This document shows, piece by piece, positions 54,425 through 64,000 of a stretch of 64,000 nucleotides of DNA; the first letter of the stretch is position 1; each line of letters begins with the position of its first letter. Where the stretch lies: NCBI GenBank assembly GCA_947396885.1, contig OX377202.1:84548408-84612407 (forward strand), in the 5' to 3' direction. Made by a program: the position numbers and the translations under genes. This DNA comes from Heligmosomoides polygyrus polygyrus. Taxonomy: Eukaryota > Nematoda > Chromadorea > Rhabditida > Heligmosomidae. The notes under the pieces are model-generated. The model was not told the origin of the DNA. It ran no database searches and worked only from the letters and a program-made list of their open reading frames with translations.

Positions 54425-54712
54425 CACCTGTGTGCACAATGTAACGGTTTCTTCCCGATGGCGTTTGCTCATACTAGCTTCCTGGTTCGGATTTCGCGCA
54501 CGTACCAACCAAGCGTTCCATTCCTCCGTGGTTGGTAAACAGGTAGCAGACTTGCCTGGGAAGGAAAAAACGCTGATTTCTATCGGCTGGCTACTGCAAG
54601 TCATTGTATGGCTAAATACGCATTCAAATCGCCCCCACGACATCTCGTATAAGTAGAATGCGTGGCGCATCCCAAAGGGGTTGACTAACGCCGTTCTTTC
54701 TGACGTATCTTT
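54425..54712 (+). mobile_element. Diverged SINE
   Basis: TTCCTGGTTCGGATTTCGCG, AGTCATTGTATGGCTAAATA and ATGCGTGGCGCATCCCAAAG match the family. The head is eroded and the tail is short. Confidence 0.75.
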
Positions 54713-54843
54713 ACTGCTACCTAAAGTCTCACAAAGCATGCTCCTGCGATAGCTGAACAATCCCGAATGTTCCTCAGTGTACTGTTGCAGCTATTCCTCA
54801 GGAGCATATTCACGACCCTTCCCGGTGTCTTCAACTTCCAGTA

Positions 54844-55010
54844 GTAGTCGTTAATGAGGCCTACATGAGGCGGAGTGACACATTAGGTCAACCACGCTAT
54901 CTAAATGGTGCGCTCTGATTGGCTGGCGCGTGTTTGATCGGCGATCTGATAGGCTGTGATTGGCTGGCGCGTTTCCGCCCCCAGGCGAGGCAAATTAATG
55001 ACTTTTATCG
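54844..55010. mobile_element. GTCGTTAATG-family MITE (about 165 bp)
   Basis: The left end TAGTCGTTAATGAGGCCTAC faces the right end GCAAATTAATGAC. Three copies of ATTGGCTGGCGCG-like sequence lie inside. Confidence 0.6.
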
Positions 55011-55562
55011 ATTTCTCGCTGCTATGCGTTGGCTAGCACAGTCTTATGAACCCGGGTGCCAGGTGCCCTATGTCTAAGCCAAATATCTCTATCTACCTAT
55101 AGATATTATGCATGGATTTTCTTCGTAAATTGTCATAATTAAAATAGAACAAAGTAAAGCAAGGTGAGACAATAAAAAACAACTTAAACCACTTTTGTGA
55201 GACGTGAGTTATCCAAAAAATCAAGAAGGTTCGTTTCGCCGTTTCCCCCATACGAACCTTTTTTCATGCCACAATAAATTACTATCTTTAAAACGACATT
55301 TAATCAAATAACTCACATTTCAAACCTTCACGTCACACCGCACAAAGGAAACGAATGCTAAGAATAGTTACTACACTGCTCAATGTAACATTGTCAAAAT
55401 TGACAATCTCGGTCATATTAGGTTGGCTGGAAAGTTCTGACGGTTTTGCTTTTTTAAGAAGAATTTTAGTGATCGAGAACCTATACTGTAAACCTAATCA
55501 AAAGTATGCTAAAATATAAAAAAACGCACGAACAGATAAAAGAACAAAAACAAAAACTGTAG
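55011..55562. other. Unassigned DNA
   Basis: A lone mariner-type end ATTAGGTTGGCTGGAAAGTT lies at about 55420, with AACCTAAT at about 55490. This might be an 80-bp mariner-derived MITE. Confidence 0.3.
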
Positions 55563-55564
55563 GA

Positions 55565-55701
55565 GTCGCTAATGTGGCCTACCTGAACGGACGTGAACGC
55601 GCCAGCCAATCAGGCAACCGACTTTGCACGCCCTTTCCTGCTAACGCACCCAGTTGATGCGGTGTTATTCGTCCGTTACGCCCCTCCTCTCCAAGTAGGC
55701 C
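55565..55701. mobile_element. GTCGTTAATG-family MITE joined to a SINE
   Basis: The left end GTCGCTAATGTGGCCTAC faces the right end CCAAGTAGGCC. ACGCGCCAGCCAATCAGG lies inside. The right end GGCC is also the first GGCC of the adjacent SINE fragment. Confidence 0.6.
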
Positions 55702-55858
55702 AGCTGATGGACAAGTCAGTGTTTCATCCTTCTCAGGCAAGTCTGGAACCAATTCGCGAGCTGACCTCGCAGAACTAAGCGTGGATCCGAACCAGGAACC
55801 TTGAATTGAAGGGCACGCGACAGCCAGCGCCTCTTCCGACTATGCTACCACCCGCCTG
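55698..55858 (-). mobile_element. SINE, 5' two-thirds
   Basis: GGCCAGCTGATGGACAAGTC through GGATCCGAACCAGGAACC to the head complement CTATGCTACCACCCGCC. The 3' end is cut exactly at the MITE junction. Confidence 0.7.
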
Positions 55859-56006
55859 TGTTTTGCCTTCACGACATCTGAGAAGGAAGAAGAACCATGT
55901 TGCGTATAGCGCAAATGAATTGACTGAAGCCGAGCTTTATTCCTTCTTGCGCATTTCTCAACACAGACTTCGAAGATTACAGTCTCAGCTAATGATCGTA
56001 GACCAA

Positions 56007-56068
56007 GTCAAGTCGTTCGGAAGCTCCAAATGACGATGTCATTCGGTTGAGTTTCCGAATGACTTGAC
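56007..56068. other. Hairpin, 20-nt arms
   Basis: GTCAAGTCGTTCGGAAGCTC faces GAGTTTCCGAATGACTTGAC; both differences would be G-U pairs in RNA. The loop is 22 nt. The 62-nt size suits a small-RNA precursor or a tiny MITE. Confidence 0.6.
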
Positions 56069-56417
56069 AGCGGGACCTGCATGTCTTCTTCGTCCACCTC
56101 CAATGCGCGTACCGAGCCGTGGAATAATTTGCCATCGCAAAATGCAAACAGGTCACAGACGTCTAGGGTTTCAGCGACGAACATGATACGGGCTGGCCCT
56201 CCGCCTCATCTGCCATGCACCCATCATTCGTGTCTTCCACCCCTGCATTGTTTCTCTGCTCTTGGTGGTCCTTGTCCCCAACTCACATATGGGTTAGGCT
56301 GCTCCTGCTTCAGTGTTCTAACGCCATCTGAACCGGGATGTCTTCTATAGCCTTTTATGCAAACATGCCCTCGAAAATTGCGAGGAGGCATGCTTTGAGG
56401 AACTGTGTATCTACATA
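56069..56417. other. Unassigned DNA
   Basis: Open frame 56081-56350 has a Ser/Asn/Pro-rich start but no splice or domain support. Confidence 0.3.
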
Positions 56418-57275
56418 TAATACCATTTTCACGAGCAATTGAGCACTTTTCAAACCAAATTGGGCACACTTCTAAGTCAGCTCGACGCTTTTGAAATCGA
56501 CCTCACCTTAATTAGAAACTCTACGAGACAGTTAGAATAAGTTGGTGGACAAGGAAGACTCAATATGACTTTCCTTGACATTTTTTGTTCAGCTGCCCCA
56601 ATAAGTGAACGCCCTGTTTGTGGTTTAACAGAAGGAGTGTAAAACAAAGTTCGTCTCAAGAAAGGGGCGAAACGACCTTCCCCCTGCCTGCACGAGCTTG
56701 TGAATTTGCCTCTCTTTTCGTATTTCCTCTTGTCTACGCTCTTCTCTTGTTTCATACAATTATTTCTTTGTTTCCTATCTTTTTTATTTTAATTTATAAA
56801 AATGCTGTTTTTAATAGAACGATAAATTTAAGTTTATATCAAAGCGCAGCAATCAGCACATTAGATTGCAACTTACCTGTGATGAAAGAGGAGGTCGCGC
56901 CATGCACTCGACTAGATGGTTGCGATTGATAGTACAGCTTGAAACAGCGATGTGAGGAGATATGTTTTTATAACTGTTCTAGCACAATGCCTGATCTCTT
57001 CTCAAGCAAAGTTTAAATCATCGCCTTTTCCTGAAGAAAAAATAAAATTTCAGTAAATTTTTAAACAGTGCGTTCACTTGTTGGAGCAGCTGTACTAAAA
57101 ATGTTAAAAGGTTATACAAAATTTGTCTTGAATAAAAAACTATTATTGCCTCCTTTAACAACGGGCGCTAGTTTAAACTGGAAGACGTCGGTTTTGATAT
57201 GAAAAATGTTCAGTTTGATTTCGAAAGCGTCGTGCGTGCTTAGCAGGGCGTCAAATTTGAAGTGAAAATGGTATG
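56418..57275 (+). mobile_element. Foldback-like repeat D, copy 4 (about 860 bp)
   Basis: The left end ATACCATTTTCACGAGCAAT is followed by units like TTTTCAAACCAAATTGGGCA. The right side has the same units inverted (TCAGTTTGATTTCGAAAGCG, GCGTCAAATTTGAAGTG) and ends GAAAATGGTAT, the inverse of the left end. The interior holds GGTCGCGCCATGCACTCGAC and GTTGGAGCAGCTG. This is the clearest copy of family D. Confidence 0.75.
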
Positions 57276-57504
57276 AAGTGTCTTATTTAAACAGTGTTCA
57301 AACCCCATGCATTGAGAATCAAATTTAATACTTTCATTGCATCAGGCTTCGGAGAATCCAAACCAGAGAATCTCCTAGACGAGTCTCCTCGTGTTGGATG
57401 TCATCTTCAGATTTCAGCATTTCTTGCAATGTCTGAGAAACTAAAATATTTTTCTAGACATTGCAAAAAAGTAAAAAAAAATCCGTCAGTAATTTCGGAG
57501 CAGG
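57276..57504. other. Unassigned DNA
   Basis: Nothing recognised. Confidence 0.3.
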
Positions 57505-57786
57505 CTAGTGGTAGTGCAGATGGAGAAGGCGGCGGCTGTCACGTGCACCCGATTCCATGCCCCTGGTTCGGATTTCCCGACCTGGTCAGCTAAGCTTCCT
57601 ATACCTCTGGGATCGGTGAATCGGTACCAGACTCATCTATGAATTTTGAAACTGACTTATTCATCGACTGGCCACCGCAAGTCATTGTATATGCCAAATA
57701 CGCATTCAAATCGTCTTCACGACATCCCTTAGGAGTAGAATGCGTGGTGCATCCCGAAAAGGATTGATTAACGTCGTCTTTCGTTG
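57505..57786 (+). mobile_element. Diverged SINE
   Basis: The head GCTAGTGGTAGTGCAGATGG, B box TGGTTCGGATTTCCC, body ACTGGCCACCGCAAGTCATT and 3' core TAGAATGCGTGGTGCATCCC are all present. No clean target duplication. Confidence 0.75.
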
Positions 57787-57789
57787 TTT

Positions 57790-58012
57790 TCCTTGATTCC
57801 GAGACAACCTAAGAATTCCATCCATCTAACCAATCAATGGCTTCGGCGACTTCGCGCCACCGCTGCTGCTCCTCATTTTTGACAACATATCCACCTTTTG
57901 TGGCGTTATTCTCACGTTTTGTGAAGCCGCGCCCGGCGCAATTGGCAGAAAGGCTGTCCCCTAGCATCTCTCGTCTTGGGTTCAAATCGCGCGCGCAAGC
58001 CATCATAGAAAG
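57790..58012 (+). repeat. tRNA-like sequence, second SINE-type candidate
   Basis: GGCGCAATTGGCAGAAAGGC (A-box-like) is followed 30 nt later by GGGTTCAAATCGCGCG (B-box-like). The arms do not fold as a complete tRNA and the region is not similar to the main SINE. It may be a tRNA pseudogene or a relic of another SINE family. Confidence 0.35.
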
Positions 58013-58251
58013 TCTTCAATATTTTATTTGTCTTCAGTATGTTCCTATATTGCCCAAATAAATAAAAATTAATTTAACTAATTGTGTTCACTTCCTTCCC
58101 TGTTGTTATTTTTTGTTTCTTTGTTTCTGTTTTTCTTGCTGAAGCTGTTTTTATTCACCGTTATTGGCTTTTTGTATTCAGTGCCGTAGAGAATTTTCCC
58201 CTGTAGTCGACTGTCTAGTGGTGCAAGCCGTCAAGCAGCGTAGTAAATAAA

Positions 58252-58542
58252 AGGATAAAGGATAAAGGATGGCGTTACTCAATCCCTTCTGGGATGCGCC
58301 AGCGCATCCTACTTCGGGATGTCGTGGAGGCCACATGAATGCGTATTTGGCCATACAATGACTTGCGGTGGCCAGCCGATGAACAAGTCAGTGCTCTATC
58401 CTTCCCAGACGAGTCTGGTACCAATTCACCGACCCCGGAGGGATGGAAGGCTTGGTTGGCTTGGGCGGGAAATCCGAACCAGGAACCTGGTATCGGGTGC
58501 ACGCGACAGTCGCGCCTCCTCCGACTGCGCTACGCACGCCCT
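58252..58542 (-). mobile_element. tRNA-derived SINE
   Basis: Full-length, little-diverged copy flanked by the perfect 14-bp duplication GCGTAGTAAATAAA (58238-58251 and 58543-58556). The target is itself AAATAAAT-rich. Confidence 0.93.
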
Positions 58543-58566
58543 GCGTAGTAAATAAATAAATAAATA

Positions 58567-58812
58567 ATCCATGTATGGGATGCGCCGTGCGCTCCACTTT
58601 TACTGGATATCGTGGAGGTAATTTGGTCTGTACAAAGACGATTTGCGGTGGTAAGCCTATGAACAAGTTAGTGTTTTATCCTTCCCAAGCAGTCTGATAG
58701 AATTCACCGACAGCGCAGACATGGAAGGCTTGGCTTGCGTTGGATTCGAACCATGAATTTGAGTCGAAATGCACGCGGTGAGCGGCTCCTCCACCATCTG
58801 CGCTAATATGCG
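58567..58812 (-). mobile_element. Older SINE, head to core
   Basis: GGGATGCGCCGTGCGCTCCAC, GATTTGCGGTGGTAAGCC, TGGAAGGCTTGGCTTGCG and GATTCGAACCATGAAT follow the family order with many substitutions. It lies beside the young copy at 58252 in the same orientation. Confidence 0.7.
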
Positions 58813-58944
58813 CTTAGACGAGCTACACAATCAGAATGCCTCCACGATGTACACAGAGCTGAAGTGCGTGGCGAATCCCAAACGATATTCTTTGAAGCGG
58901 TGCTACCGCTTGTCTTCTGGAGGGGATGCTTTTCTGATGCAGCA

Positions 58945-59040
58945 CTATCTCGTAAGGCAGCCACAGGACTCTCGAGCAAGCCCAGGGGTTGGGGTGGGTG
59001 GGCCAGGGGGACGAGGGGTAGAACGCTCGTCCCCCGTCAC
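58945..59040 (+). mobile_element. Mutator-like MITE C, copy 3 (right part)
   Basis: CTATCTCGTAAGGCAGCCAC through the G-run tract to GTAGAACGCTCGTCCCCC. The left end is degraded. Confidence 0.7.
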
Positions 59041-59886
59041 TCTACCACTACACTTGCGACTAGGATAGCTCGGACTACTCTTCCAGGTCTTCTAGGAATC
59101 AGTAAAGCCTGATATCTCATGGATTCTGCCCTATGCTCCACTCTTTCTAGCCCTAGGAGCCATTAGCTGTTCAACGACAACTCGTTATAGCGCAGTGTAG
59201 AGCGACGGAGAGCTTCCGCGCGCCGCTGTCGTCAAGCGGAAGGATTTTTATGCATAAATGGAGATGGCGTTTCAACACAACAACACATCCCGGCCCGGAA
59301 ACGACGCGCGCCCATTAGCCGACCGGACCGACCTGAAGCCTGGCTGGAGCGCCGGCTGCTGAGCGTGAAGTTCGTCGTGGGTAAATAAGCGTAGCGTCCA
59401 ACAGAGCTGATGCTCACCGCTGGTGACAAGTGACTTCCTTCTTGCTCTGCGCTGTTGGCTGAGGCACAGCGGCTTTTTGGCCAGGTTCTGCTGGCGTCTT
59501 TGGGCTGCTCTTTGTTGAATTCAACGTCTTGTTGGTGGCTTCTTCTTGCTCAAGGAAAGCGCGATAAATCGGGATCTGTCCTAGTCTGAGGGGGGGGGGG
59601 CGGCACGCGGTATTTGGCCCGCATCTCCGACTGCTCCCTTGAATTTGTCCATGTGGTTTAAATACTGCCAGATGATACGATGGAGGTTATGCGGACTCAG
59701 GGACTGTGGTTTCGTGTCGTGGGATGCTCGACTTATCTGTCACCTCAGCACATCTCCCGACTCGGATAGGTCCAAAAATCGATGTATAATATTCTTGGAA
59801 TACGCCATGAAGGCCACTTTTTAGCAGTTTTTCATTTGAATCTGGAAAAGTTTTAACGTCCTTTGTAGAAGCCTAATGGAGCATGT

Positions 59887-59917
<31 letters not shown>

Positions 59918-60821
59918 TGAATACGTCAAAGGACGAGCCACATAAGGGAAAAACAGAAACAACAGCAGAAAGCAGACGAACGATCACAGCTAATCTTGGT
60001 GGATTTTCCATGGAAACAAGCGTCGTCCACCTATCAGTAGGTAAACACTGACAACAAGAACTCCAGAAAAACGAGAAAAAGGGGAGGTGCTTAGTGCGGA
60101 AGAAAGGGTAGGAAGGTAAAAAAAATATAAGCGCCTGATTTTTAAAGACCTGAGCGGAGTTTAAGGCCTTCGTTAGAAGTTGGTACATAGGCAGCCGGTT
60201 TAAATAAATTAGATAAACCGGCCGTTGACGGGCAGTGCGTATATCGGCGAGGGCCAACGAAGAGCATGTCCCTAGACAGCCTATAAAGTAGGCTTTCAAT
60301 AGTATGTGAGCAATTCCAAGCGGACCATTGTATATATTGGAACATGACACCTGTGGCCCTACGGCCCTATGTTCTTGTTTTTAATCAAGAAAAGGCATTT
60401 TCAATATTCTATCTGATACGCCGTGCATAGAGCCTGTGAGCAGTTTGTCCTCTCTTATTCCGACTGGCTTCTCATGAAAAATGCTCGTTCTCGTTGGTCT
60501 GAGTAGAGAATCGAACCTGATAGGCACTTATGTACGAGAACCACCATTTTGTCATCACATGGAGTGGTTTTTACTGAAATACAGGACCGGTTCTTTCTTC
60601 CGTTCAAGGGATGCGCCGTGCATTGAAATTTTGGCCACTTGAAAATGCTTCTGATAACGCACTATTTCTAAGCCTTCTGTTATGTTTTTACATGCCATCA
60701 GCATATAAATACATTCACACAGGACATTTGTGGAATTAGGTATGTTGCTTTATATCTAAATCGTTACTTTATATTTATATTTTTGAAAAAATGAATATTT
60801 AGTGTCTTAAATTTGGTGAGT
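59041..60821. other. Unassigned DNA
   Basis: Includes a G10 run at about 59591 and a (TTTA)n tract at 59888-59919. GC-rich 59205-59560 has no supported exon. Lone TACGCC(A/G)TG cores are at about 59803, 60417 and 60609. Confidence 0.35.
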
Positions 60822-61096
60822 GGCGCTGTCGGAGGAGGTGCCTATCGCACCCGATACTACGTTCTGGTTTCCTATTTCCCGCCCAGGCCAACCAAACTTT
60901 CCATATCCGGGATCAGTCATTTGATCTACCAGACTTGTCGAAGAATAAAGCACTGATTTGTTCGTCGGCTGACCAGGGAAAGTCATGGCATGGCTAAATG
61001 CGCATTCAAATCACGTCCACGACATCCCGTAGAAGTAGACTGCGCGGCGCGTCCCAAAAGGGATTGAGTAACACCGTCCTTTATCCTTTATCTTAA
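60822..61096 (+). mobile_element. Diverged SINE
   Basis: GTGGCGCTGTCGGAGGAGG head, CCCGCCCAGGCCAACCAAAC, ACATCCCGTAGAAGTAGACT and the tail CCTTTATCCTTTATC are present. Confidence 0.8.
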
Positions 61097-61185
61097 ATTT
61101 TAAAATGTTCGTGGTTCAAGTTTTTCAATTATGAACTGAATTACTTCTTTTGGTGTATTTCTTTGTTTATTTAACTATTTGTTTT

Positions 61186-61465
61186 ATGGGATCGGTTGCA
61201 TGGTAGCGCGATCGGATGAGACGTTGCCTATCGCGTGTGCTTTGATTCAACGTTCTTGGTACGATTCCTGCCCAGGCGAACCAAGTTTTCCATCTCTCCA
61301 GGGTTTGTGAATTGGTGCCAGACTTGTCTGGGAAGGATAAAACATTGACCTGTCCATCGCCTGGCCATCGCTGGCCAGGTACACATTCAAACGATCTCCA
61401 CAACATCCCGTAGAAGTCGAAAGCGTGGCGCTTTCCACATACGGATTGACTACGCTGTCACTTAA
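61186..61465 (+). mobile_element. Diverged SINE
   Basis: Head GGTAGCGCGATCGGATGAG, GCCAGACTTGTCTGGGAAGG and ACATCCCGTAGAAGTCGAAA match the family. Same orientation as, and 90 bp from, the previous copy. Confidence 0.75.
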
Positions 61466-63628
61466 CTTGATATTTATCGCATATTGGCACCGCTTGCAAA
61501 TAGAGCACATTTCAAAAACAACGGAGATGCAATTACATGTCTTCTGTTCGGTTAACGAATACGCCGTGTACTCAACCTTCTTTTTTGTAAAAGCTCCTTC
61601 ATTATGTCATTCTTTTAAGGCCAGCTGTTATTCCTTAGCTTATAAACGGCTTCAATATGGAGATCTCCGGAATTTCATTTGTTTATCCATTTCTCTGTTT
61701 TTATTTAATCAGGAATTTAATTTTTTCATTCGTTTTTGTTTCTTTCACACATTTAGTTTCTGTGTAGTTTTTTCTTTCCAAAGTTTTGTATTTTAAAGAG
61801 CAAGGCGAGTTAAGGATGACCTTAATCAACTGCCTGGGAATGCGCCATGCACTTGATTTCTACACTATTGACCATAGTACGTCTAGTGCGTCTTCGGTGA
61901 ATAGGATGACGTACATATATAGTGAGGATGAAGAATCGCATTTTGTTGTTCCGCGGCAGATCTGTTACTAACTTTCTGACACCACATGTAACTGCAAGGA
62001 GGTCGCTCTGATTTGAGCCTTGAATCGAACGATGAAGCGACAGCGACGATTTGTTGACAACTCCGGGGACGTTTTTAGGCATCTTTGCAGCAAATAGACT
62101 GCGCCAAGAATCCTGATGGTGCAGTTGCAGTTAGGCTAAAGTTAGTTCTACGTCCAACTTTATTATCACAATGGAGATATTGTAGGATCTATCCTAATCG
62201 GTGGGGAGACACTTGAGTGGAAGCATATCATCTGAATCTGTGTAGAACCGCTCGCATCGCACGGCACCCTCTCGGATAAATTTAAATGAGGTATTAATGG
62301 AAAGGTAGAACACCATATGCCCTTTTTCCTCCCTCTCCGACTAAGAAAGATCCATATTTTATGAGAAGAGGTTTCGTCTGGAGGCGAGTAGGGGAACGAA
62401 TCAATTTCTCTTTATAATTTTTTATTTAATTTAGTTTATTAGAAGAATGAAGGAGTCATTTTGTGAGCGAGAGCCATTTCATCTTTAACATAGTCTCCGT
62501 AGTGTTAACTTCTCCTTTGAATTCATGCATGGATGTCGTAGTGGCAGTAGGCGCGTTCGCCGCACATCAATCGATCGCGTTCGATTCCTCACCTGGTCCC
62601 AAATGACCATCATTGGCAAAACAATGCCAAATCGAGTGCGAGTGGTTTTATGAGTCGACTGGATAAATTAGAGCCAGCGTCTGGTTCTAATTTTTTCCAG
62701 TTGAATCTCCTATACTTGAATTGCCCGGACGTGATATCAACAAGAAATAGGATGTGTCCTCTGCACTATCTCAGTTGCTTTAGGCTGACTGCTATCCTTT
62801 GGTACCCTTGTAGCTGTCATATGTAAGTGGGCTGAGCACGAATGACGTCTCCTCGTGCATAGATTCCTCATCGGAAGGACGAAATTCCCACGGTCGATCA
62901 CTGCTGCGTGGGTGTCCCACGTACTCTTCCCCGCTTAATCACCCGCAGAGAATGACGCGCATCTGTGGTCTAGGAATTCTGCTACGGGTAAGCCATATAC
63001 ATACCTTTAGGATCAGCTAGCCACTTGGGTTAACCCAGATCGCGTTGTCCGGGACTGTTGACTGTCTATTTATTCGTTTATATATTACTACTTCCGCCAT
63101 ACTGTCTGCATCTCTTCGTTTTTGGCTAGAAACTATACCTATAGCCATCCGGTCCACCATTCTGCAGCTTCGAAGTGTTGAAATCGTTACCAGGCAGCCA
63201 TGTGCCACGCTCTGGGATGCTTTGCGTCCATATTTTGAGCTCCTTTTTCCTCTGTAATCTCCCATGAGTATTCAACTTTCTGCACGTATTCTGAGTCCTC
63301 CCGCAAAGTAGACGCGCTCGCCAACGTCACGGAGTTCGACCTGTTGCTGAGGTGGTCTTCTCCACGTCAGTTTGCTGAGCAACACTTCGAGTGGTCCATG
63401 TCGCGAGAGTGGGCAGCATTGCGAGATGGGAGCGCCTCAACCAATGGCAGCCTAGCAGAGCACTGACCAAGCACACACCATCCAATCAGGGTGTCGGCTG
63501 CACAGGACCTCTCTTAATGGCACACCCATTCAATGCCGCCTGGTTGGTTTTCCGCCCCTAACGCTGTTCACATTTGCCAGACGTAGTCATACTGTTGCTG
63601 CTCTGCAACTAACTGGATTGGAAATTGT
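61466..63628. other. Unassigned DNA
   Basis: GGAATGCGCCATGCACTTGA (core motif) at about 61840. GTAGTGGCAGTAGGCGCG with CGTTCGATTCC at 62537-62592 is weakly tRNA-like. The open frames at 63017-63265 have no recognised domain. Confidence 0.35.
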
Positions 63629-63800
63629 CCCGGAAGTCGATAATATCGATCGATATCTTTTGGTCAAACGATGCCGTTTATGCCGTTGACATGCTGTGAA
63701 GCATGCCCATCGGCTAACATTTTCACGTGATCCGCTCTTCAGATGGGCACACTAAACGGTGATCGATACTATCGATCGATACTGGCTGGCCGATTGCACT
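63629..63800 (+). repeat. ATCGATCGAT-family repeat, two units
   Basis: AATATCGATCGATATCTTTT at about 63642 and ACTATCGATCGATACTGGCT at about 63767, about 125 bp apart, as in the 40.75-41.4 kb array. Confidence 0.6.
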
Positions 63801-63828
63801 GTCCACTCGCTGTGAAGGCTGTCCACCT

Positions 63829-64000
63829 CAGGGGTGTGCGTTAAGTTGTTTTCGGTAAATTTTTAACGACCATTTTTAACGAAAAATTCTTGCGTAAAAA
63901 TCGGTAAATTCGGTAAACACGTTAAATAACATGTATCTTAACTGCAGTCGTTTGGCTGTATTTTAGTATGTAAAAAGCCAAAACTTTTTCTTCGTTGATT
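63829..64000 (+). mobile_element. hAT-like element, copy 2 (left end, runs off window)
   Basis: Starts CAGGGGTGTGCGTTAAGTTG with GGTAAATTTTTAACG-type subterminal motifs, matching the element at 38212-39311. The left 8-bp flank is GTCCACCT (63821-63828); its duplicate would lie beyond the window. Confidence 0.8.

Noticed and set aside
62536..62605. tRNA gene
   Set aside because: A-box-like and B-box-like motifs are present, but the T-stem and acceptor stem do not pair.

Overview
The window is repeat-rich, gene-poor eukaryotic DNA, most likely from a nematode. The main evidence is a perfect minus-strand match to the 22-nt nematode spliced leader SL1 at 49305-49326, followed directly by a GT donor. 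No other sequence here identifies the organism. A strongylid (hookworm-like) worm would fit the RTE-type retrotransposon peptides, the mariner elements and the tRNA-derived SINE, but that is inference. No bacterial operon, CRISPR array, rRNA gene or intact protein-coding gene is visible. The long open frames are either retroelement and transposase remnants or chance translations of repeats.

Layout. 0-7 kb: a CR1/jockey-like LINE with a (TAA)n tail, interrupted by a SINE and lying beside small inverted-repeat elements, including a 430-bp element flanked by TTA. 7-18 kb: LINE and RTE fragments, several SINE copies, small palindromic elements and a foldback-like repeat. 18.3-18.8 kb: a plausible host exon. 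19.4-20.7 kb: a mariner with both ends and TA duplications. 21-23.3 kb: a degenerate GTGGGCGTGG array holding a second mariner, which itself holds a 154-bp element with a perfect 10-bp target duplication. 24.8-28.7 kb: a minus-strand LINE fragment, then a nearly full-length RTE whose reverse-transcriptase catalytic core has lost residues. 28.8-32.6 kb: two TTCGAA-rich repeats around 3 kb of unassigned DNA and a Harbinger-like MITE. 34.7-36.1 kb: a minisatellite with a strict 10-bp period. 36.6 kb: a possible membrane-protein exon. 38.2-39.3 kb: a 1,100-bp hAT-like element with a perfect 8-bp duplication. 39.8 kb: a long hairpin. 40.7-41.4 kb: a tandem family built on ATCGATCGAT. 41.5-46.4 kb: MITEs, an RTE tail and a 2-kb foldback element. 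46.6-53 kb: a weak exon candidate, two abutting MITEs, the SL1 sequence and another foldback-like copy. 53-62 kb: further SINEs and MITEs. 62-64 kb: mostly unassigned DNA, ending in the start of a second hAT-like copy.

How the parts relate. The SINEs have RNA polymerase III-type A and B boxes and TTTATCC tails, so they depend on LINE machinery in trans. The MITE-like families depend on mariner, hAT, Harbinger or Mutator-type transposases not encoded intact here. Target duplications give relative ages: SINE into LINE at 3.99 kb, and the 154-bp element into mariner 2. A short core around GCGCCATGCATTC recurs in several otherwise unlike families. Coordinates of diverged repeat edges are approximate, all alignments were done by eye, and nothing was checked against a database.
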